64,000 nt of DNA from Patulibacter minatonensis DSM 18081. Lineage in GTDB: Bacteria > Actinomycetota > Thermoleophilia > Solirubrobacterales > Solirubrobacteraceae. This document shows, piece by piece, positions 43,698 through 52,642 of the stretch. The translations under genes were made by a program, and so were the position numbers. The stretch covers positions 604,835 to 668,834 of the forward strand of contig NZ_KI912613.1 in assembly GCF_000519325.1 (NCBI RefSeq). The letters are read 5' to 3'. Under the pieces are notes generated by a model, which had not been told where the DNA came from, did not search any database, and was given only the letters and a program-made list of their open reading frames with translations. Numbering within the stretch: position 1 is the stretch's first letter; each line of letters opens with the position of its first letter.

Positions 43698-44063
43698 TCA
43701 GTGCCCGGCGCGCGCGTGGTCGATGTGCTCGCGGGCGAGCCCCAGGAGCCCGCTGACGTGCTCGTCGTCAAGGCTGTAGAGCGCGCTGCGCCCGACCTTC
43801 CGCCGCTTGACGACGCGGCCCTGGCGCAGCAGGCGCAGCGCGTGGGAGCACGCGGTCTCCGACAGCCCGGCCGCGGTCGCGAGTCCGCCGACGTGCATCT
43901 CGCCGGCCTCGAGCAGCGCGAGGATCACCCGGACGCGACCCGGGTCGGCGAGGACGCGGAACGTCTCGGCGAGCTCCTCGGCCCCGCTCAGGTCGAGGGA
44001 CGAGGGTCCCGCCGCCCCGTCCTCCGACGCGCCGGATCCGACGCTGACCCCGGGGCCGCTCAC
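43698..44063 (-). CDS. ArsR/SmtB-family metal-sensing repressor
   Basis: 121 residues, with winged HTH: LAETFRVLADPGRVRVILAL, GGLATAAGLSETACSHALRL, LLRQGRVVKRRKVGRSALYS. The C-terminal helix carries the alpha-5 metal site DEHVSGLLGLAREHIDH, i.e. D-x-H-x10-H-x-x-H, the site used by zinc- and cobalt-sensing SmtB/CzrA proteins. Start at GTG 44063, with TACGAT seven bases upstream (leaderless). It is divergent from the CDF and P1B-ATPase genes and should repress them in low metal. Confidence 0.88.
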   Translation of the reverse strand: MSGPGVSVGSGASEDGAAGPSSLDLSGAEELAETFRVLADPGRVRVILALLEAGEMHVGGLATAAGLSETACSHALRLLRQGRVVKRRKVGRSALYSLDDEHVSGLLGLAREHIDHARAGH

Positions 44064-44217
44064 GAGGGCAATCGTACCCCGGCCGACGACCGACCCGGAG
44101 ACGGACGGGGCCACGGCGCCCGCGGTCGGACCCGTCCGGCTGGGACGACACGGCCCGCGGGCCGGGCGGCCTCGGTCGTCCGTCCGCTCCCGACGAGCGA
44201 CGTGATACCTTCACACT

Positions 44218-44231
44218 TGTTCAGATGTTCA
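44218..44231 (+). promoter_or_regulatory. Candidate ArsR operator at the CDF promoter
   Basis: TGTTCA-GA-TGTTCA, two direct copies of a half-site found in ArsR/SmtB operators, just downstream of the TACCTT -10 box (44206-44211) of the CDF gene. The exact site is not certain because the classical palindrome is incomplete. Confidence 0.5.
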
Positions 44232-44257
44232 TGCTTCTAGGAGCAGGACTCAGTCTC

Positions 44258-45160
44258 ATGGCCCACGACCACTCCCACGGCATCGTCACCGCCGGCGCCC
44301 GCCACCGACGCGCGCTCACGGCCACGCTCGCGCTCACCGCCACGTACCTCGTGGTCGAGCTCGTCGTGGGGCTCTCGATCGGGTCGCTCGCGCTGATCTC
44401 GGACGCCGGCCACATGCTCACCGACACGCTCGGCCTGGCGCTCGCGCTGACGGCCATCGTGATGGCGCAGGGCGGGGCGGACGACCAGCGCACCTACGGC
44501 CGCTACCGGCTCGAGGCGCTCGCGTCGCTGGCCAACGCGGTGCTGCTGTTCGCGGTGGCCGTCTACGTCCTGATCGAGGCCGTCGGTCGCTTCAGCGATC
44601 CGGCCGACGTCCCCGGGCTCGGGCTGCTCGTCGTCGCGTCCGTCGGCCTCGTCGTGAACGTCGCCTCCTTCCTCCTTCTGCGCGCCGGGGCGAAGGAGAG
44701 CCTGAACGTGCGGGGCGCGTTCCTCGAGGTCTGGGCCGACATGATCGGCTCGCTCGGCGTGCTCGCCGCGGGCGTGGTGATGCTCGCGACCGACTGGCCG
44801 TACGCGGACCCGATCGTCGGCGTCGCGATCGGCCTGTTCGTCCTGCCGCGCGCCTGGCGGCTCGGCGCCGACGCGGTCCACATCCTCATGGAGGGCGCGC
44901 CCCGGGACGTCGACGTCGCCGAGGTGCGGACGACGCTCGCGGCCGTGCCGGGGGTCGCGGGCGTCCACGACCTCCACGTCTGGACGCTGACGTCGGGCAC
45001 CGACATGGCCAGCGCGCACCTGCGCATGACCGTCGGCGCCGACGGCGGGGCGGTCCTGGGCGCCGCCACCGCGCTCCTGCGCGAGCGGTTCGGGATCTCC
45101 CACGCGACCATCCAGACCGAGCCCAGCGGCTACGACGCCGGCGCCGAACCGGGGATCTGA
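44258..45160 (+). CDS. Cation diffusion facilitator (CDF) exporter
   Basis: 300 residues with six predicted transmembrane helices; N terminus MAHDHSHGIV, a His-rich leader. Metal-binding helix 2 has SDAGHMLTD (HxxxD). Helix 5 reads EVWADMIGSLGVL, so the usual HxxxD is ExxxD, which could alter metal preference. C-terminal cytoplasmic domain: HDLHVWTLTSGTDMASAHLR. Start ATG 44258 follows AGGAG with a spacing of about 11. One base from the P1B-ATPase start. Likely exports Zn2+, Co2+ or Cd2+. Confidence 0.88.
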   Translation: MAHDHSHGIVTAGARHRRALTATLALTATYLVVELVVGLSIGSLALISDAGHMLTDTLGLALALTAIVMAQGGADDQRTYGRYRLEALASLANAVLLFAVAVYVLIEAVGRFSDPADVPGLGLLVVASVGLVVNVASFLLLRAGAKESLNVRGAFLEVWADMIGSLGVLAAGVVMLATDWPYADPIVGVAIGLFVLPRAWRLGADAVHILMEGAPRDVDVAEVRTTLAAVPGVAGVHDLHVWTLTSGTDMASAHLRMTVGADGGAVLGAATALLRERFGISHATIQTEPSGYDAGAEPGI

Positions 45161-45161
45161 C

Positions 45162-47816
45162 GTGAGCACCGAGACGATCGACCTCTCCCTCGGCAAGGAC
45201 GCCGACTGCGGGCCCTGCGTCGGCCGGATCCGCGAGGCGCTCGCCCACCACGCGGGCGTCACCGACGTCCGGGCGGTGCGGGACGACACGGCGCTGCGGG
45301 TCACCGTCGACGCGGACCGCTGCGACGAGGCGTGCCTCGCACACGCCCTGGACGACACGCGCGACGCGCTGGCGCACCGCTTCACCCATCCCGAGCTCAC
45401 CGTCGGCGGGATGGACTGCGCCGACTGCGCCTCCCGCATCGAGCACACCGTCCGTCGGCTCCCGGGGGTCGACGGGGTCAGCGTCAGCGTCACCGCCGCC
45501 CGGCTGCGCCTGGAGCTCGACGCCGAGCTCGGCGACCTCGATGCGATCCGTGCGCGGGTCGCGAAGCTCGGCTACGACGTGACCGACCCGGCCGCGCCGC
45601 CGACCGGGTTGCCGACCGCGGCGGCTGCGGCGCTCGTCGAGGTGCCGCAGGCCGCGCCGTGCGCGGACGCGTGCTGCACGCCCGAGGGCGACACGGGACC
45701 GGACGCGCCCGACCACGCGCACGGCGGCGACGCGCCCGCCCGCCGCGCCCGTGCGCACGCGGATGTGGACCCCACGCCCGTCCCGGCCTCCGCCGCCGCA
45801 CCCGGGACCGGCCGGCCGGCCGGCGCCCGCGCCGTCCTGCGCGAGTGGGCCCGCGGCTCCGACCGCGTCACGACCGTGGCGGCGGTGCTCCTGCTGGTCG
45901 CCGCCGTGCTCGACCTCCTGCCCGTGGCGGGCACGCTCGCCGTCGTCGCGTACGCGCTCAGCACCGCGGTCGGCGGCGTGTCGATCGCGCGGTCCGGGGT
46001 CTCCGGTGCGCTCGCGACGCGGCGCCCCGACATGAACCTGCTGATGGCGATCGCCGTCGTCGGCGCGGTGGCCATCGGCGCGTGGATGGAGGCCGCGCTC
46101 GTCGTCGTCCTGTTCTCGATCGGCGAGCTGCTCGAGGGTCGCGCGGTCGGCCGGGCGCGCCGCGAGCTCGAGGCCCTCGTGGCCCTCGCGCCGGCGGAGG
46201 CCGTCGTCCGGCGGACGCGTCGGCACGGCGACCACGAGCACCACGAGGAGGTGACCGTCCCGGTCGGCGAGCTCGTCGAGGGCGACCTCGTGGTCGTCCG
46301 GCCCGGCGAGCAGCTCCCGGCCGACGGGACGATCGTCGAGGGGGCGTCCGCCGTCGACCAGGCGGCGATCACCGGCGAGTCCACGCCGGTCGACCGCGAG
46401 GCCGGCGAGCAGGTCTTCGCCGGGACGCTCAACGGCGAGGGGCTCCTCGTCGTCCGGACGACGAGCGCGCCGGGCGACACCACGCTGGACCGGATCGCCC
46501 GGCTGGTCGACGACGCGCAGGCCCGGCGGTCGCCGTCGGAGCGGTGGGTGCAGGCGTTCGCCCGCGTCTACACGCCGATCGTGATCGTGGTGGCGCTGCT
46601 CGTCACCGCCGCCCCGCCGGCGCTCGGCTGGATGGCGTTCTCCGACGCGTTCTACGCCGCGCTGGCGCTGCTGATCCTCGCCTGCCCGTGCGCGCTGGTG
46701 CTGTCGACCCCGGTGTCGATCGTCTCGGCGCTCGGCCGGGCGTCGTCGGCGGGCGTCCTGATCAAGGGCGGCGCGCACCTGGAGCGAGCCGCGACGATCC
46801 GGACCGTCGCGTTCGACAAGACCGGGACCCTCACGGAGGGGACCCCGGAGGTCGTGCAGGTCGACGGTCTGACCACCGACGGCGCGCCGTACCCCGAGGG
46901 TGCCACCCCGCCCGCCGTCCGCGCCGCCGTGCTCGGCACCGCCGCCGCGCTGGAGCAGGGCTCCGCCCATCCCCTGGCCGCGGCGATCGTCGCCGACGCG
47001 GAAGACCGGGGCGTGGCGATCCCGCCCGCCGCCGACCTGCGCTCGCTGACCGGCCTCGGCGCGTCCGGCACGGTCGACGGGGACGCCTGCCGCGTGGGCA
47101 GCCCGCGGCTGCTCGCCACGGACGAGCAGGGCACGGGCGCGCGGACGCTCGCCGAGCGGCTGTCGGACGCCGGTCGCACCGTCGTCCTCGTCGAGCGCGC
47201 CGGCCGGGTGATCGGGGCGATCGGCCTCGCGGACCGCGCGCGCCCCGAGGCCCGCGACGCGATCGCGATGCTCGGCGAGCTCGGCGTGCGGCGGACCGTG
47301 ATGCTGACCGGCGACAACCCCCGGACCGCGGCGGCGATCGCCGGGGACCTCGGCATCTCCGAGGTCGCCGCCGACCTGATGCCCGGTGACAAGGCCGACG
47401 CCGTGCGGTCGTTCGGCGACGGCGTGGCGATGGTCGGCGACGGCGTCAACGACACCCCGGCCCTCGCCGCGTCCGACCTCGGCATCGCGATGGGCACCGC
47501 GGGCAGCCCGGCGGCGATCGAGGTCGCCGACGTAGCGCTGATGGGCGACGATCCGCGCAAGGTCGCCGAGCTCGTCGGCCTCGCGCGCTGGACGCGGACG
47601 GTCGTCCGGCAGAACATCGCGTTCTCGCTGGGCACGAAGGTCATCGCGGCCGGGTTCCTCCTCTTCGGGATGCTGCCGCTCTGGGCGGCGGTCGGGGTGG
47701 ACGTCGGCGCGTCGCTGATCGTCGTCGCCAACGGCCTGCGGCTCGTCTCGGGGCACCCGGCCGGGAAGCGGTCGCGACCGCTGCTCGAGCGGCGGCCGCT
47801 CCGAGACCGCGCGTGA
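45162..47816 (+). CDS. Heavy-metal P1B-type ATPase (ZntA/CadA-like)
   Basis: 884 residues. Two N-terminal HMA domains with CxxC (DCGPC near residue 15-20 and MDCADC near 84-89), then a Cys/His-rich linker (CADACCTPEGD ... DHAHGGD). The catalytic core contains the CPC motif LACPCALV (about 506), the phosphorylation motif DKTGTLT (about 551), an HP motif in QGSAHPLAAAI and GDGVND near the end (MVGDGVNDTPAL). CPC is that of Zn/Cd/Pb pumps (P1B-2). Start GTG 45162. It expels metal from the cytosol and belongs with the CDF protein and ArsR regulator. Confidence 0.9.
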   Translation: MSTETIDLSLGKDADCGPCVGRIREALAHHAGVTDVRAVRDDTALRVTVDADRCDEACLAHALDDTRDALAHRFTHPELTVGGMDCADCASRIEHTVRRLPGVDGVSVSVTAARLRLELDAELGDLDAIRARVAKLGYDVTDPAAPPTGLPTAAAAALVEVPQAAPCADACCTPEGDTGPDAPDHAHGGDAPARRARAHADVDPTPVPASAAAPGTGRPAGARAVLREWARGSDRVTTVAAVLLLVAAVLDLLPVAGTLAVVAYALSTAVGGVSIARSGVSGALATRRPDMNLLMAIAVVGAVAIGAWMEAALVVVLFSIGELLEGRAVGRARRELEALVALAPAEAVVRRTRRHGDHEHHEEVTVPVGELVEGDLVVVRPGEQLPADGTIVEGASAVDQAAITGESTPVDREAGEQVFAGTLNGEGLLVVRTTSAPGDTTLDRIARLVDDAQARRSPSERWVQAFARVYTPIVIVVALLVTAAPPALGWMAFSDAFYAALALLILACPCALVLSTPVSIVSALGRASSAGVLIKGGAHLERAATIRTVAFDKTGTLTEGTPEVVQVDGLTTDGAPYPEGATPPAVRAAVLGTAAALEQGSAHPLAAAIVADAEDRGVAIPPAADLRSLTGLGASGTVDGDACRVGSPRLLATDEQGTGARTLAERLSDAGRTVVLVERAGRVIGAIGLADRARPEARDAIAMLGELGVRRTVMLTGDNPRTAAAIAGDLGISEVAADLMPGDKADAVRSFGDGVAMVGDGVNDTPALAASDLGIAMGTAGSPAAIEVADVALMGDDPRKVAELVGLARWTRTVVRQNIAFSLGTKVIAAGFLLFGMLPLWAAVGVDVGASLIVVANGLRLVSGHPAGKRSRPLLERRPLRDRA

Positions 47817-47877
47817 CCCGCCTGCGGCGCTGAACATCGGGACCCGACCGAATCCGTGCCACAGAACGGAGGGGTCG

Positions 47878-48432
47878 GTGGCTCTTCCAGGTCATGAACA
47901 CCAACGAGAGGTCCTCACCGTGACCGCGGTGAGCGCAACGATGCCCACGACGGCCCGCGCCCGTCCCGACGACGACGCCGAACGGGTCCTCGCCGTCGCG
48001 TTCCGGTGCGCGCTCGGCGTGCTCCGTGACCGCGAGGCGGCCGCGGACGTCGCGCAGGAGGTCGCGGTCCGGGCCCTGACCCGCCGCCGCGCTCTGCGCG
48101 ATCCCGGCGCGCTCGACGCCTGGGTCCGGACGATCGCGATCCGCGCGGCGATCCGCGAGGCCGGTCGGACGCGGAGGCGACGGTCGGCGGAACGCGACCA
48201 CGGCGCGCGGGAGGTCCCGCCCGCCGGGCCGGCCGAGGCCGTCGGCGACGCGACCGCGCTGCTCCGCGGTCTGCCTGCCCGGCAGAAGGCGGCGCTGACC
48301 CTCCGCTACGTGCACGACCTCCCCGACGAGGAGATCGCCCGGATCCTGCGGTGCCGTCCGGCGACGGTCCGCTCCCTGCTCTCGCGCGGCCGCGACGCCG
48401 TGCGCACCCGACTCGACGAGGACCACCGATGA
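47878..48432 (+). CDS. ECF sigma factor (sigma-70 family)
   Basis: 184 residues from GTG 47878. Region 2 begins RVLAVAFRCALGVLRDREAA and continues ADVAQEVAVRALTRR; region 4 is LPARQKAALTLRYVHDLPDE with EEIARILRCRPATVRSLLSR. The start GTG 47878 follows GGAGG with good spacing; a second candidate is GTG 47920. The partner membrane protein overlaps its end by four bases. Confidence 0.82.
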   Translation: MALPGHEHQREVLTVTAVSATMPTTARARPDDDAERVLAVAFRCALGVLRDREAAADVAQEVAVRALTRRRALRDPGALDAWVRTIAIRAAIREAGRTRRRRSAERDHGAREVPPAGPAEAVGDATALLRGLPARQKAALTLRYVHDLPDEEIARILRCRPATVRSLLSRGRDAVRTRLDEDHR

Positions 48433-49475
48433 CCACCGACAGCACCACCCGGCCCGCCCCCGACGACCAGGACGTCCGCGACGCCCTGAGCGCCCTGCGC
48501 GCCGCCCGGCCCGAGGCCCACGAGGTGGCGACCCTGCGTCGTCGCCTCGCGACCGCCGCCCCGGCCCACCGCACGAGGCGCCGGACGCTCGGCGCGATCG
48601 CGACCGCCACCGCCGCCGTCGGCGTCGGCATCGCGCTGCTCCCGGCCACCGACGACCCGGGTTCCCGCTCGTCGTCGCCGCTCGGGTCCCTCGCGACCCC
48701 GAGCGCCCTGGCGTCGGAGGTGCCCCCGGTCCGCGACGGACCGTTCCGCTACGCACGGGTCCGGGACGTCACCACCTACGTCTCCCGACAGGGCGATCGG
48801 ACCGGCACCCTGCGGTCGCAGCAGACCGCCGAGTCGTGGGTGAGCGCCGGCTGGAAGGGCCGGGAGCGGACGATCCAGGGGCCGGTCACGATCACCGGAG
48901 ACGCCTCGCTGTCGCGCCGGATCGCCGGCACGTTCCGCCCGGCGGGCACGCCGACCGACGGCCCGTTCCTCTACGGGGACGGACCGCTGGCCACCCTCGA
49001 CCCCGCGGAGCTGCCGACGGACCGGGACGCGATCTCCGCCGCGCTCCGTGACGGCATCCGGACGAACCGGTGGGCGGCGGAGGGCCGCGGTGCCGGTCAG
49101 CCGCGCAGGTCGGGCTCCGCGTCCGACGACGCGTTCGTCGGCTACTCGATCGTCGGACTGCTGGTGAACGCCCGGCTGACCACGCAGCAGCGGGCGGCGT
49201 TCCTCGACGTTCTGCGGACCGACCCCCACGCGCGGTCGCGCGGCATCGGGACCGACGCCGACGGCCGGAGGGGCCAGATCCTCGACCTGGACTACCCCGG
49301 CGAGCAGACGCTGCTGGGCGTGCGGGGCCTCCGGGTGATCACCGACCCCCAGCGCGACGAGATCCTCGAGTGGTCGACCGTCCCGACGCCGGCCCCCGAC
49401 GGGGGCGCCAGCACGACCACGACCGAGACGGTGCTGCGCTCGGCGTACGTCGGTTCGGAGACGGCGCGCCCGTAG
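48429..49475 (+). CDS. Membrane-anchored partner of the ECF sigma factor (CU044_5270-like)
   Basis: 348 residues. A cytoplasmic N-terminal segment with RRRLATAAPAHRTRRRTL precedes one transmembrane helix (GAIATATAAVGVGIALLPAT, about 55-74). The rest is extracytoplasmic and beta-rich, with repeated polar segments and a C-terminal hydrophobic strand. This is the layout of 'CU044_5270 family' proteins encoded after ECF genes in actinobacteria, where they are presumed anti-sigma or sensor partners. The ATG overlaps the sigma stop (ATGA), so the two are coupled. Confidence 0.72.
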   Translation: MTTDSTTRPAPDDQDVRDALSALRAARPEAHEVATLRRRLATAAPAHRTRRRTLGAIATATAAVGVGIALLPATDDPGSRSSSPLGSLATPSALASEVPPVRDGPFRYARVRDVTTYVSRQGDRTGTLRSQQTAESWVSAGWKGRERTIQGPVTITGDASLSRRIAGTFRPAGTPTDGPFLYGDGPLATLDPAELPTDRDAISAALRDGIRTNRWAAEGRGAGQPRRSGSASDDAFVGYSIVGLLVNARLTTQQRAAFLDVLRTDPHARSRGIGTDADGRRGQILDLDYPGEQTLLGVRGLRVITDPQRDEILEWSTVPTPAPDGGASTTTTETVLRSAYVGSETARP

Positions 49476-49783
49476 GCGTCGGACCACCTTCCGCGAGGAC
49501 GACCGCTGAGGACCGGACCGGGGACCCGTGCGCGCTGGACGGCGTGGATCTCACGCAGCGAGGATTGCGACGCCGCGGAGGTGGGTTCAGGGGGCTCAGC
49601 GCCGGCATCCCCCGACCGGCCGGCGCACTCCCCCGATGACACCGTTCGTCCCCGCCTCGTCCACCTCGACCCGTGCCGCGTCGGCCGAGTCGTGGGCTCT
49701 CCCGCGCGTCACCGCGCTCGGCGTGACCCGCCCGCACGTCGAGCCCGGCGTCGCGACCGGCCCGACCGTCGAGTGGCAGCCGC

Positions 49784-49798
49784 GGTCACGTACCGACC
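49784..49798. repeat. Isolated fifth copy of the GGTC-N-GACC dyad
   Basis: GGTCACGTACCGACC, differing from the array version GGTCGGATACCGACC at a few bases and followed by the same GCCG as the last array copy. It is separated from the array by 7.8 kb. Confidence 0.6.
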
Positions 49799-49860
49799 GC
49801 CGCCTCTGAGGGCCGGCGCGGGCGGCCCGACCGCCTGACTGGACGTCCGTTTGACCCGCA

Positions 49861-49877
49861 GGTTCCGCGCCGGAACC
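49861..49877 (+). promoter_or_regulatory. Inverted repeat upstream of the GlsB-like gene
   Basis: GGTTCCG-CGC-CGGAACC, seven-base arms, 39 bases before the start codon. It could be an operator or a leader hairpin. Confidence 0.45.
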
Positions 49878-49915
49878 GCGGGTAGCCACGGGGTCCCCAA
49901 CGAAAGACGGTCCCC

Positions 49916-50176
49916 ATGATCGGCGCACTCATCCTCGGCCTCGTCGCCGGCGCACTCGGCAAGCTGCTGGTCCCCGGCAAGCAGCCCGGTGGCATCCTCG
50001 GCACCATCGGCCTCGGCCTCGTCGGCGCCCTGGTCGGCTACTTCATCTTCACCAAGGGTCTCGGGATCGGCGACGACGACGCCTTCGACCTCGGTGGTCT
50101 CCTCAGTGCCGTGATCGGCGTCGTCGTGGTGCTCTTCGCCTACCGGGCGGTCGCCGGGCGCAGCGCGGCCCGCTGA
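49916..50176 (+). CDS. GlsB/YeaQ/YmgE-family stress-response membrane protein
   Basis: 86 residues with three hydrophobic helices: GALILGLVAGALGKLLVPGK, GILGTIGLGLVGALVGYFIF and LLSAVIGVVVVLFAYRAVAG. The GxxxG-rich pattern and size match the YeaQ/YmgE (transglycosylase-associated/GlsB) family, induced in envelope and general stress. Start at ATG 49916. The exact role in the family is not known. Confidence 0.85.
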   Translation: MIGALILGLVAGALGKLLVPGKQPGGILGTIGLGLVGALVGYFIFTKGLGIGDDDAFDLGGLLSAVIGVVVVLFAYRAVAGRSAAR

Positions 50177-50187
50177 GCCGCACCTCC

Positions 50188-50222
50188 GCCGCCGGGCCGC
50201 ACCACCGTGCGGCGCGGCGGCG
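50188..50222 (+). terminator. Hairpin after the GlsB-like gene
   Basis: GCCGCAC-CACC-GTGCGGC at 50196-50213 with further pairing outside (GCCGCC with GGCGGC), starting 12 bases after the stop codon. Confidence 0.5.
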
Positions 50223-50297
50223 CCCGCGGCCCGCGGCCGGGCGAAGCAGAGCGCCGTGCGCGCCGGGGTGCCCGTCGCCGGTGGCTACGTTCGACGC

Positions 50298-50521
50298 ATG
50301 CTCCGCACGCCGTTCGACGCCACGACCACCGCCGCCGAGGTCCTCGCCGGGGTCGACCCCGCGACACCCCGGAGATCAACGCGGCGATCGCGGCCCTGAC
50401 GCCGCTGGGCCGCGTCGCCGTCGCCGAGGACATCGGTCCCGTGATCGCCGGGCTCTTCGCCAGCCGCAGCCGCTGGGTCACCGGCCAGCGGATCGAGGCC
50501 TCGGGCGGCATGGCCGCGTAG
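50298..50521 (+). pseudogene. Short-chain dehydrogenase with large internal deletion
   Basis: The intact front reads MLRTPFDATTTAAEVLAGVD, the usual opening of a Thr-type SDR whose next residues would be LTGKTALVTGA. Only four codons later the reading jumps, in a different frame, to the C-terminal end of the same family: TPEINAAIAALTPLGRVAVA and SRWVTGQRIEASGGMAA. The Rossmann core with the TGxxxGxG and YxxxK motifs is missing, roughly 200-250 residues. The TACGTT -10 box six bases before ATG 50298 is intact. A deletion between the two ends explains it. Confidence 0.75.
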
Positions 50522-50527
50522 CGCGCC

Positions 50528-50980
50528 TCACGCCAGCAGGTGCCACGAGCGCGGCGGCGTGCGCGCCGCCGCGACGATCGTGTCGCACAGCTCGTCCCTC
50601 GTCCGGGACTTGTCGACGAGGTCGAGGGCACCGGCCAGCCGGGCGCGGTCGCGCTCGGCGTCCCGGTTCCCCGCGGAGAGGATCAGGATCCGCACGCGTC
50701 GCAGGTCGGGGTCCGTCGCCACCGCCCGCGCGACCTCGGGGCCGGAGAGCCCCGGCAGGCGGTCGTCGACCACCAGGACGTCCGGCCGGAACTCGCGGGC
50801 CGCCGCGAGCGCCGCGCGGCCGGCCGGGACCTCGCACAGGAGCTCGGTGTCCGCGCGTCGGCGCAGGGCACGGACCATCCCTGCGCGGAAGCGGTCGTTG
50901 TCGGCGGCGAGCACGACGGAGACCCGCCGGAGGGCGAAGATCTCGCGCGCCGGCGTGGGGGCACCGGGGGTGGGGTCCAT
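50528..50980 (-). CDS. Single-domain response-regulator receiver protein
   Basis: About 150 residues consisting of one receiver domain: acidic residues in VVLAADNDRFRAGM, phospho-acceptor Asp in PDVLVVDDRLPGLSGPEV, Ser in ILILSAGNRD (in place of the conserved Thr/Ser) and the Lys of LDLVDKSRT. No output domain. ATG 50980 is chosen as start; GTG or ATG codons 50 bases further upstream are alternatives. No kinase lies next to it; partners are probably elsewhere. Confidence 0.7.
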   Translation of the reverse strand: MDPTPGAPTPAREIFALRRVSVVLAADNDRFRAGMVRALRRRADTELLCEVPAGRAALAAAREFRPDVLVVDDRLPGLSGPEVARAVATDPDLRRVRILILSAGNRDAERDRARLAGALDLVDKSRTRDELCDTIVAAARTPPRSWHLLA

Positions 50981-51139
50981 GGGCTGCGCGACGGTCACCA
51001 CGACCGGGGACGTCCCGGTGACCTCACGCCTCATCAGGTTCATCGCCGCAGCGGACGGATCGGACGCATCGCGTACGGCCTGCGGGAGCAGCCGCACAGG
51101 GTCAGGACCCGGTCGTCCCACGCGCGGACGCCCCCGCCG

Positions 51140-52633
51140 ATGAGTTCCGGGACCCGCCCGGGTCTTCAGGACATGCTCGACTCCACCGCTTTCGCTTCCC
51201 CGCCCCCGCCCCGCGCCGGGCGCCGAGAATGGCTCGGCGTCGCCGCGCTCATGTTGCCCTGCATGCTCGTGGTGATGGACCTCAGCGTCCTCTTCCTCGC
51301 GGTCCCGTCGCTGCGTGCGGACCTCCGCCCCAGCTCGACCGAGCTGCTCTGGATCACCGACGTCTACGGCTTCCTGATCGCCGGCGCGCTGATCGTCATG
51401 GGCACCCTCGGCGACCGCATCGGCCGCCGCCGGGTCCTGCTCTGGGGCTCCGCCGCGTTCGGCTCCGCCTCGATCCTCGCGGCCTGCTCGCAGAACCCCG
51501 AGATGCTGATCGTCGCCCGTGGACTGCAGGGCATCGCCGGCGCGACGCTGATCCCGTCGACGATGGCGCTGCTGTTCTCGATGTTCCCCCACCCCGACGA
51601 CCGGATGAAGGCGATCGGCCTGATCTCGCTCGGGTTCACCGGCGGCGCGGCGCTCGGCCCGATCCTCGGCGGCGTCCTCCTCGACGTCTCCAGCTGGCAC
51701 GCCGTCTTCCTCATCAACGTGCCCGCGATGATCGCCGTCCTGCTCGCGGTCCCGCGCCTGGTCCCCGAGTCCGCGAACCCGGACGGCGCGAAGGTCGAGC
51801 TGCCCAGCGCGGTGCTGCTCGTGACCTCCGTGCTGGCGATGACCTACGCGATCAAGGTGATCGCCCGCGGCGACCACGACGCGGTGCCGTTCGTCGTCCT
51901 CGCGGTCGGCGTCGTGATCGGCGGCCTGTTCCTGCGGCGCCAGCGGACGACCCCGCAGCCGCTCCTGAACCTCGACCTCTTCCGCCGCCGGACGTTCTCG
52001 GTCGCGCTCCTGAGCAACAGCCTCACGACGTTCGTGATGTTCGGCGTCTTCTTCTTCGTCAACCAGTACCTGCAGCTGACGCTCGGCCTCTCGCCGCTGA
52101 CCGCCGCGCTGTGGTCGCTCCCGGGCCTCGTCGCGATGACGGCGGGCACGATGGTGATCGTCCCGAAGCTCGCGACGACGGTCCAGCCGGCCGTCCTGAT
52201 GGCCGGTGGCGCACTGATCATGGTGGCCGGCCTGGCGGCGCTCAGCCTGCTGCACGAGGCGACCCCGCCGCTCGTGGTCTCGCTCGTCGTCCTCGTCGTC
52301 CAGTTCGGCGTCGCGCCGCTGGTGACGCTCGGGATGAACATGATCCTGTCGGCCGCCCCGCCGGAGGCCACCGGCGCGGCGTCGGGCACCGCCCAGACGT
52401 GCAACGAGCTCGGCGGCGCGCTGGGCATCGCCCTCCTCGGCAGCCTCGGCACGGCGCAGGCCACGACGCTCGACGGGATGGCGGTCGTCGCGGTCGTCGG
52501 CGCCGTGATCATGCTCGTCGTCGCCGGCCTGATCTGGACGGCGCTGCGGCAGCCCGGCCACGCCACGACCGAGGCGCCGGCGGACGCCGGGACGCACGGG
52601 CAGGGCGGGCACGAGGTCGCGACGCAGGCCTGA
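51140..52633 (+). CDS. MFS multidrug exporter (DHA2/SmvA type)
   Basis: About 497 residues, 14 predicted transmembrane helices. Motif D1 region VVMDLSVLFLAVPSLRADL, motif A GTLGDRIGRRRVLLWGSAAF and motif C GFTGGAALGPILGG; the order matches SmvA/QacA-type antiporters for cationic dyes and quaternary ammonium compounds. The start may be ATG 51140 or the ATG at 51173, which follows AGGAC. A separate, second DHA2 exporter is at 42071. Confidence 0.85.
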   Translation: MSSGTRPGLQDMLDSTAFASPPPPRAGRREWLGVAALMLPCMLVVMDLSVLFLAVPSLRADLRPSSTELLWITDVYGFLIAGALIVMGTLGDRIGRRRVLLWGSAAFGSASILAACSQNPEMLIVARGLQGIAGATLIPSTMALLFSMFPHPDDRMKAIGLISLGFTGGAALGPILGGVLLDVSSWHAVFLINVPAMIAVLLAVPRLVPESANPDGAKVELPSAVLLVTSVLAMTYAIKVIARGDHDAVPFVVLAVGVVIGGLFLRRQRTTPQPLLNLDLFRRRTFSVALLSNSLTTFVMFGVFFFVNQYLQLTLGLSPLTAALWSLPGLVAMTAGTMVIVPKLATTVQPAVLMAGGALIMVAGLAALSLLHEATPPLVVSLVVLVVQFGVAPLVTLGMNMILSAAPPEATGAASGTAQTCNELGGALGIALLGSLGTAQATTLDGMAVVAVVGAVIMLVVAGLIWTALRQPGHATTEAPADAGTHGQGGHEVATQA

Positions 52634-52642
52634 GCGCGGCGC

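Larger units (their letters stand above)
49476..49915. other. Non-coding interval with a repeat dyad and a hairpin
   Basis: 440 bases without a convincing gene. It contains the isolated dyad GGTCACGTACCGACC at 49784-49798, matching the 41.8-42.0 kb repeats, and a perfect stem GGTTCCG-CGC-CGGAACC at 49861-49877 ahead of the GlsB-like gene. A 57-codon frame from ATG 49636 has coding-like base use but no support beyond that. Confidence 0.5.

Noticed and set aside
47820..47878. ECF autoregulated promoter upstream of the sigma gene
   Set aside because: No clear GGAAC / CGTC pair at 16-17 base spacing could be found.
49636..49809. 57-codon small gene before the GlsB-like gene
   Set aside because: Codon use is acceptable but there is no start signal or conserved feature, and its end overlaps the repeat dyad.
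49840..49890. A general-stress (SigB/SigF-type) promoter before the GlsB-like gene (GTTT ... GGGTAG)
   Set aside because: The spacing is about 27 bases, whereas 14-17 is expected.
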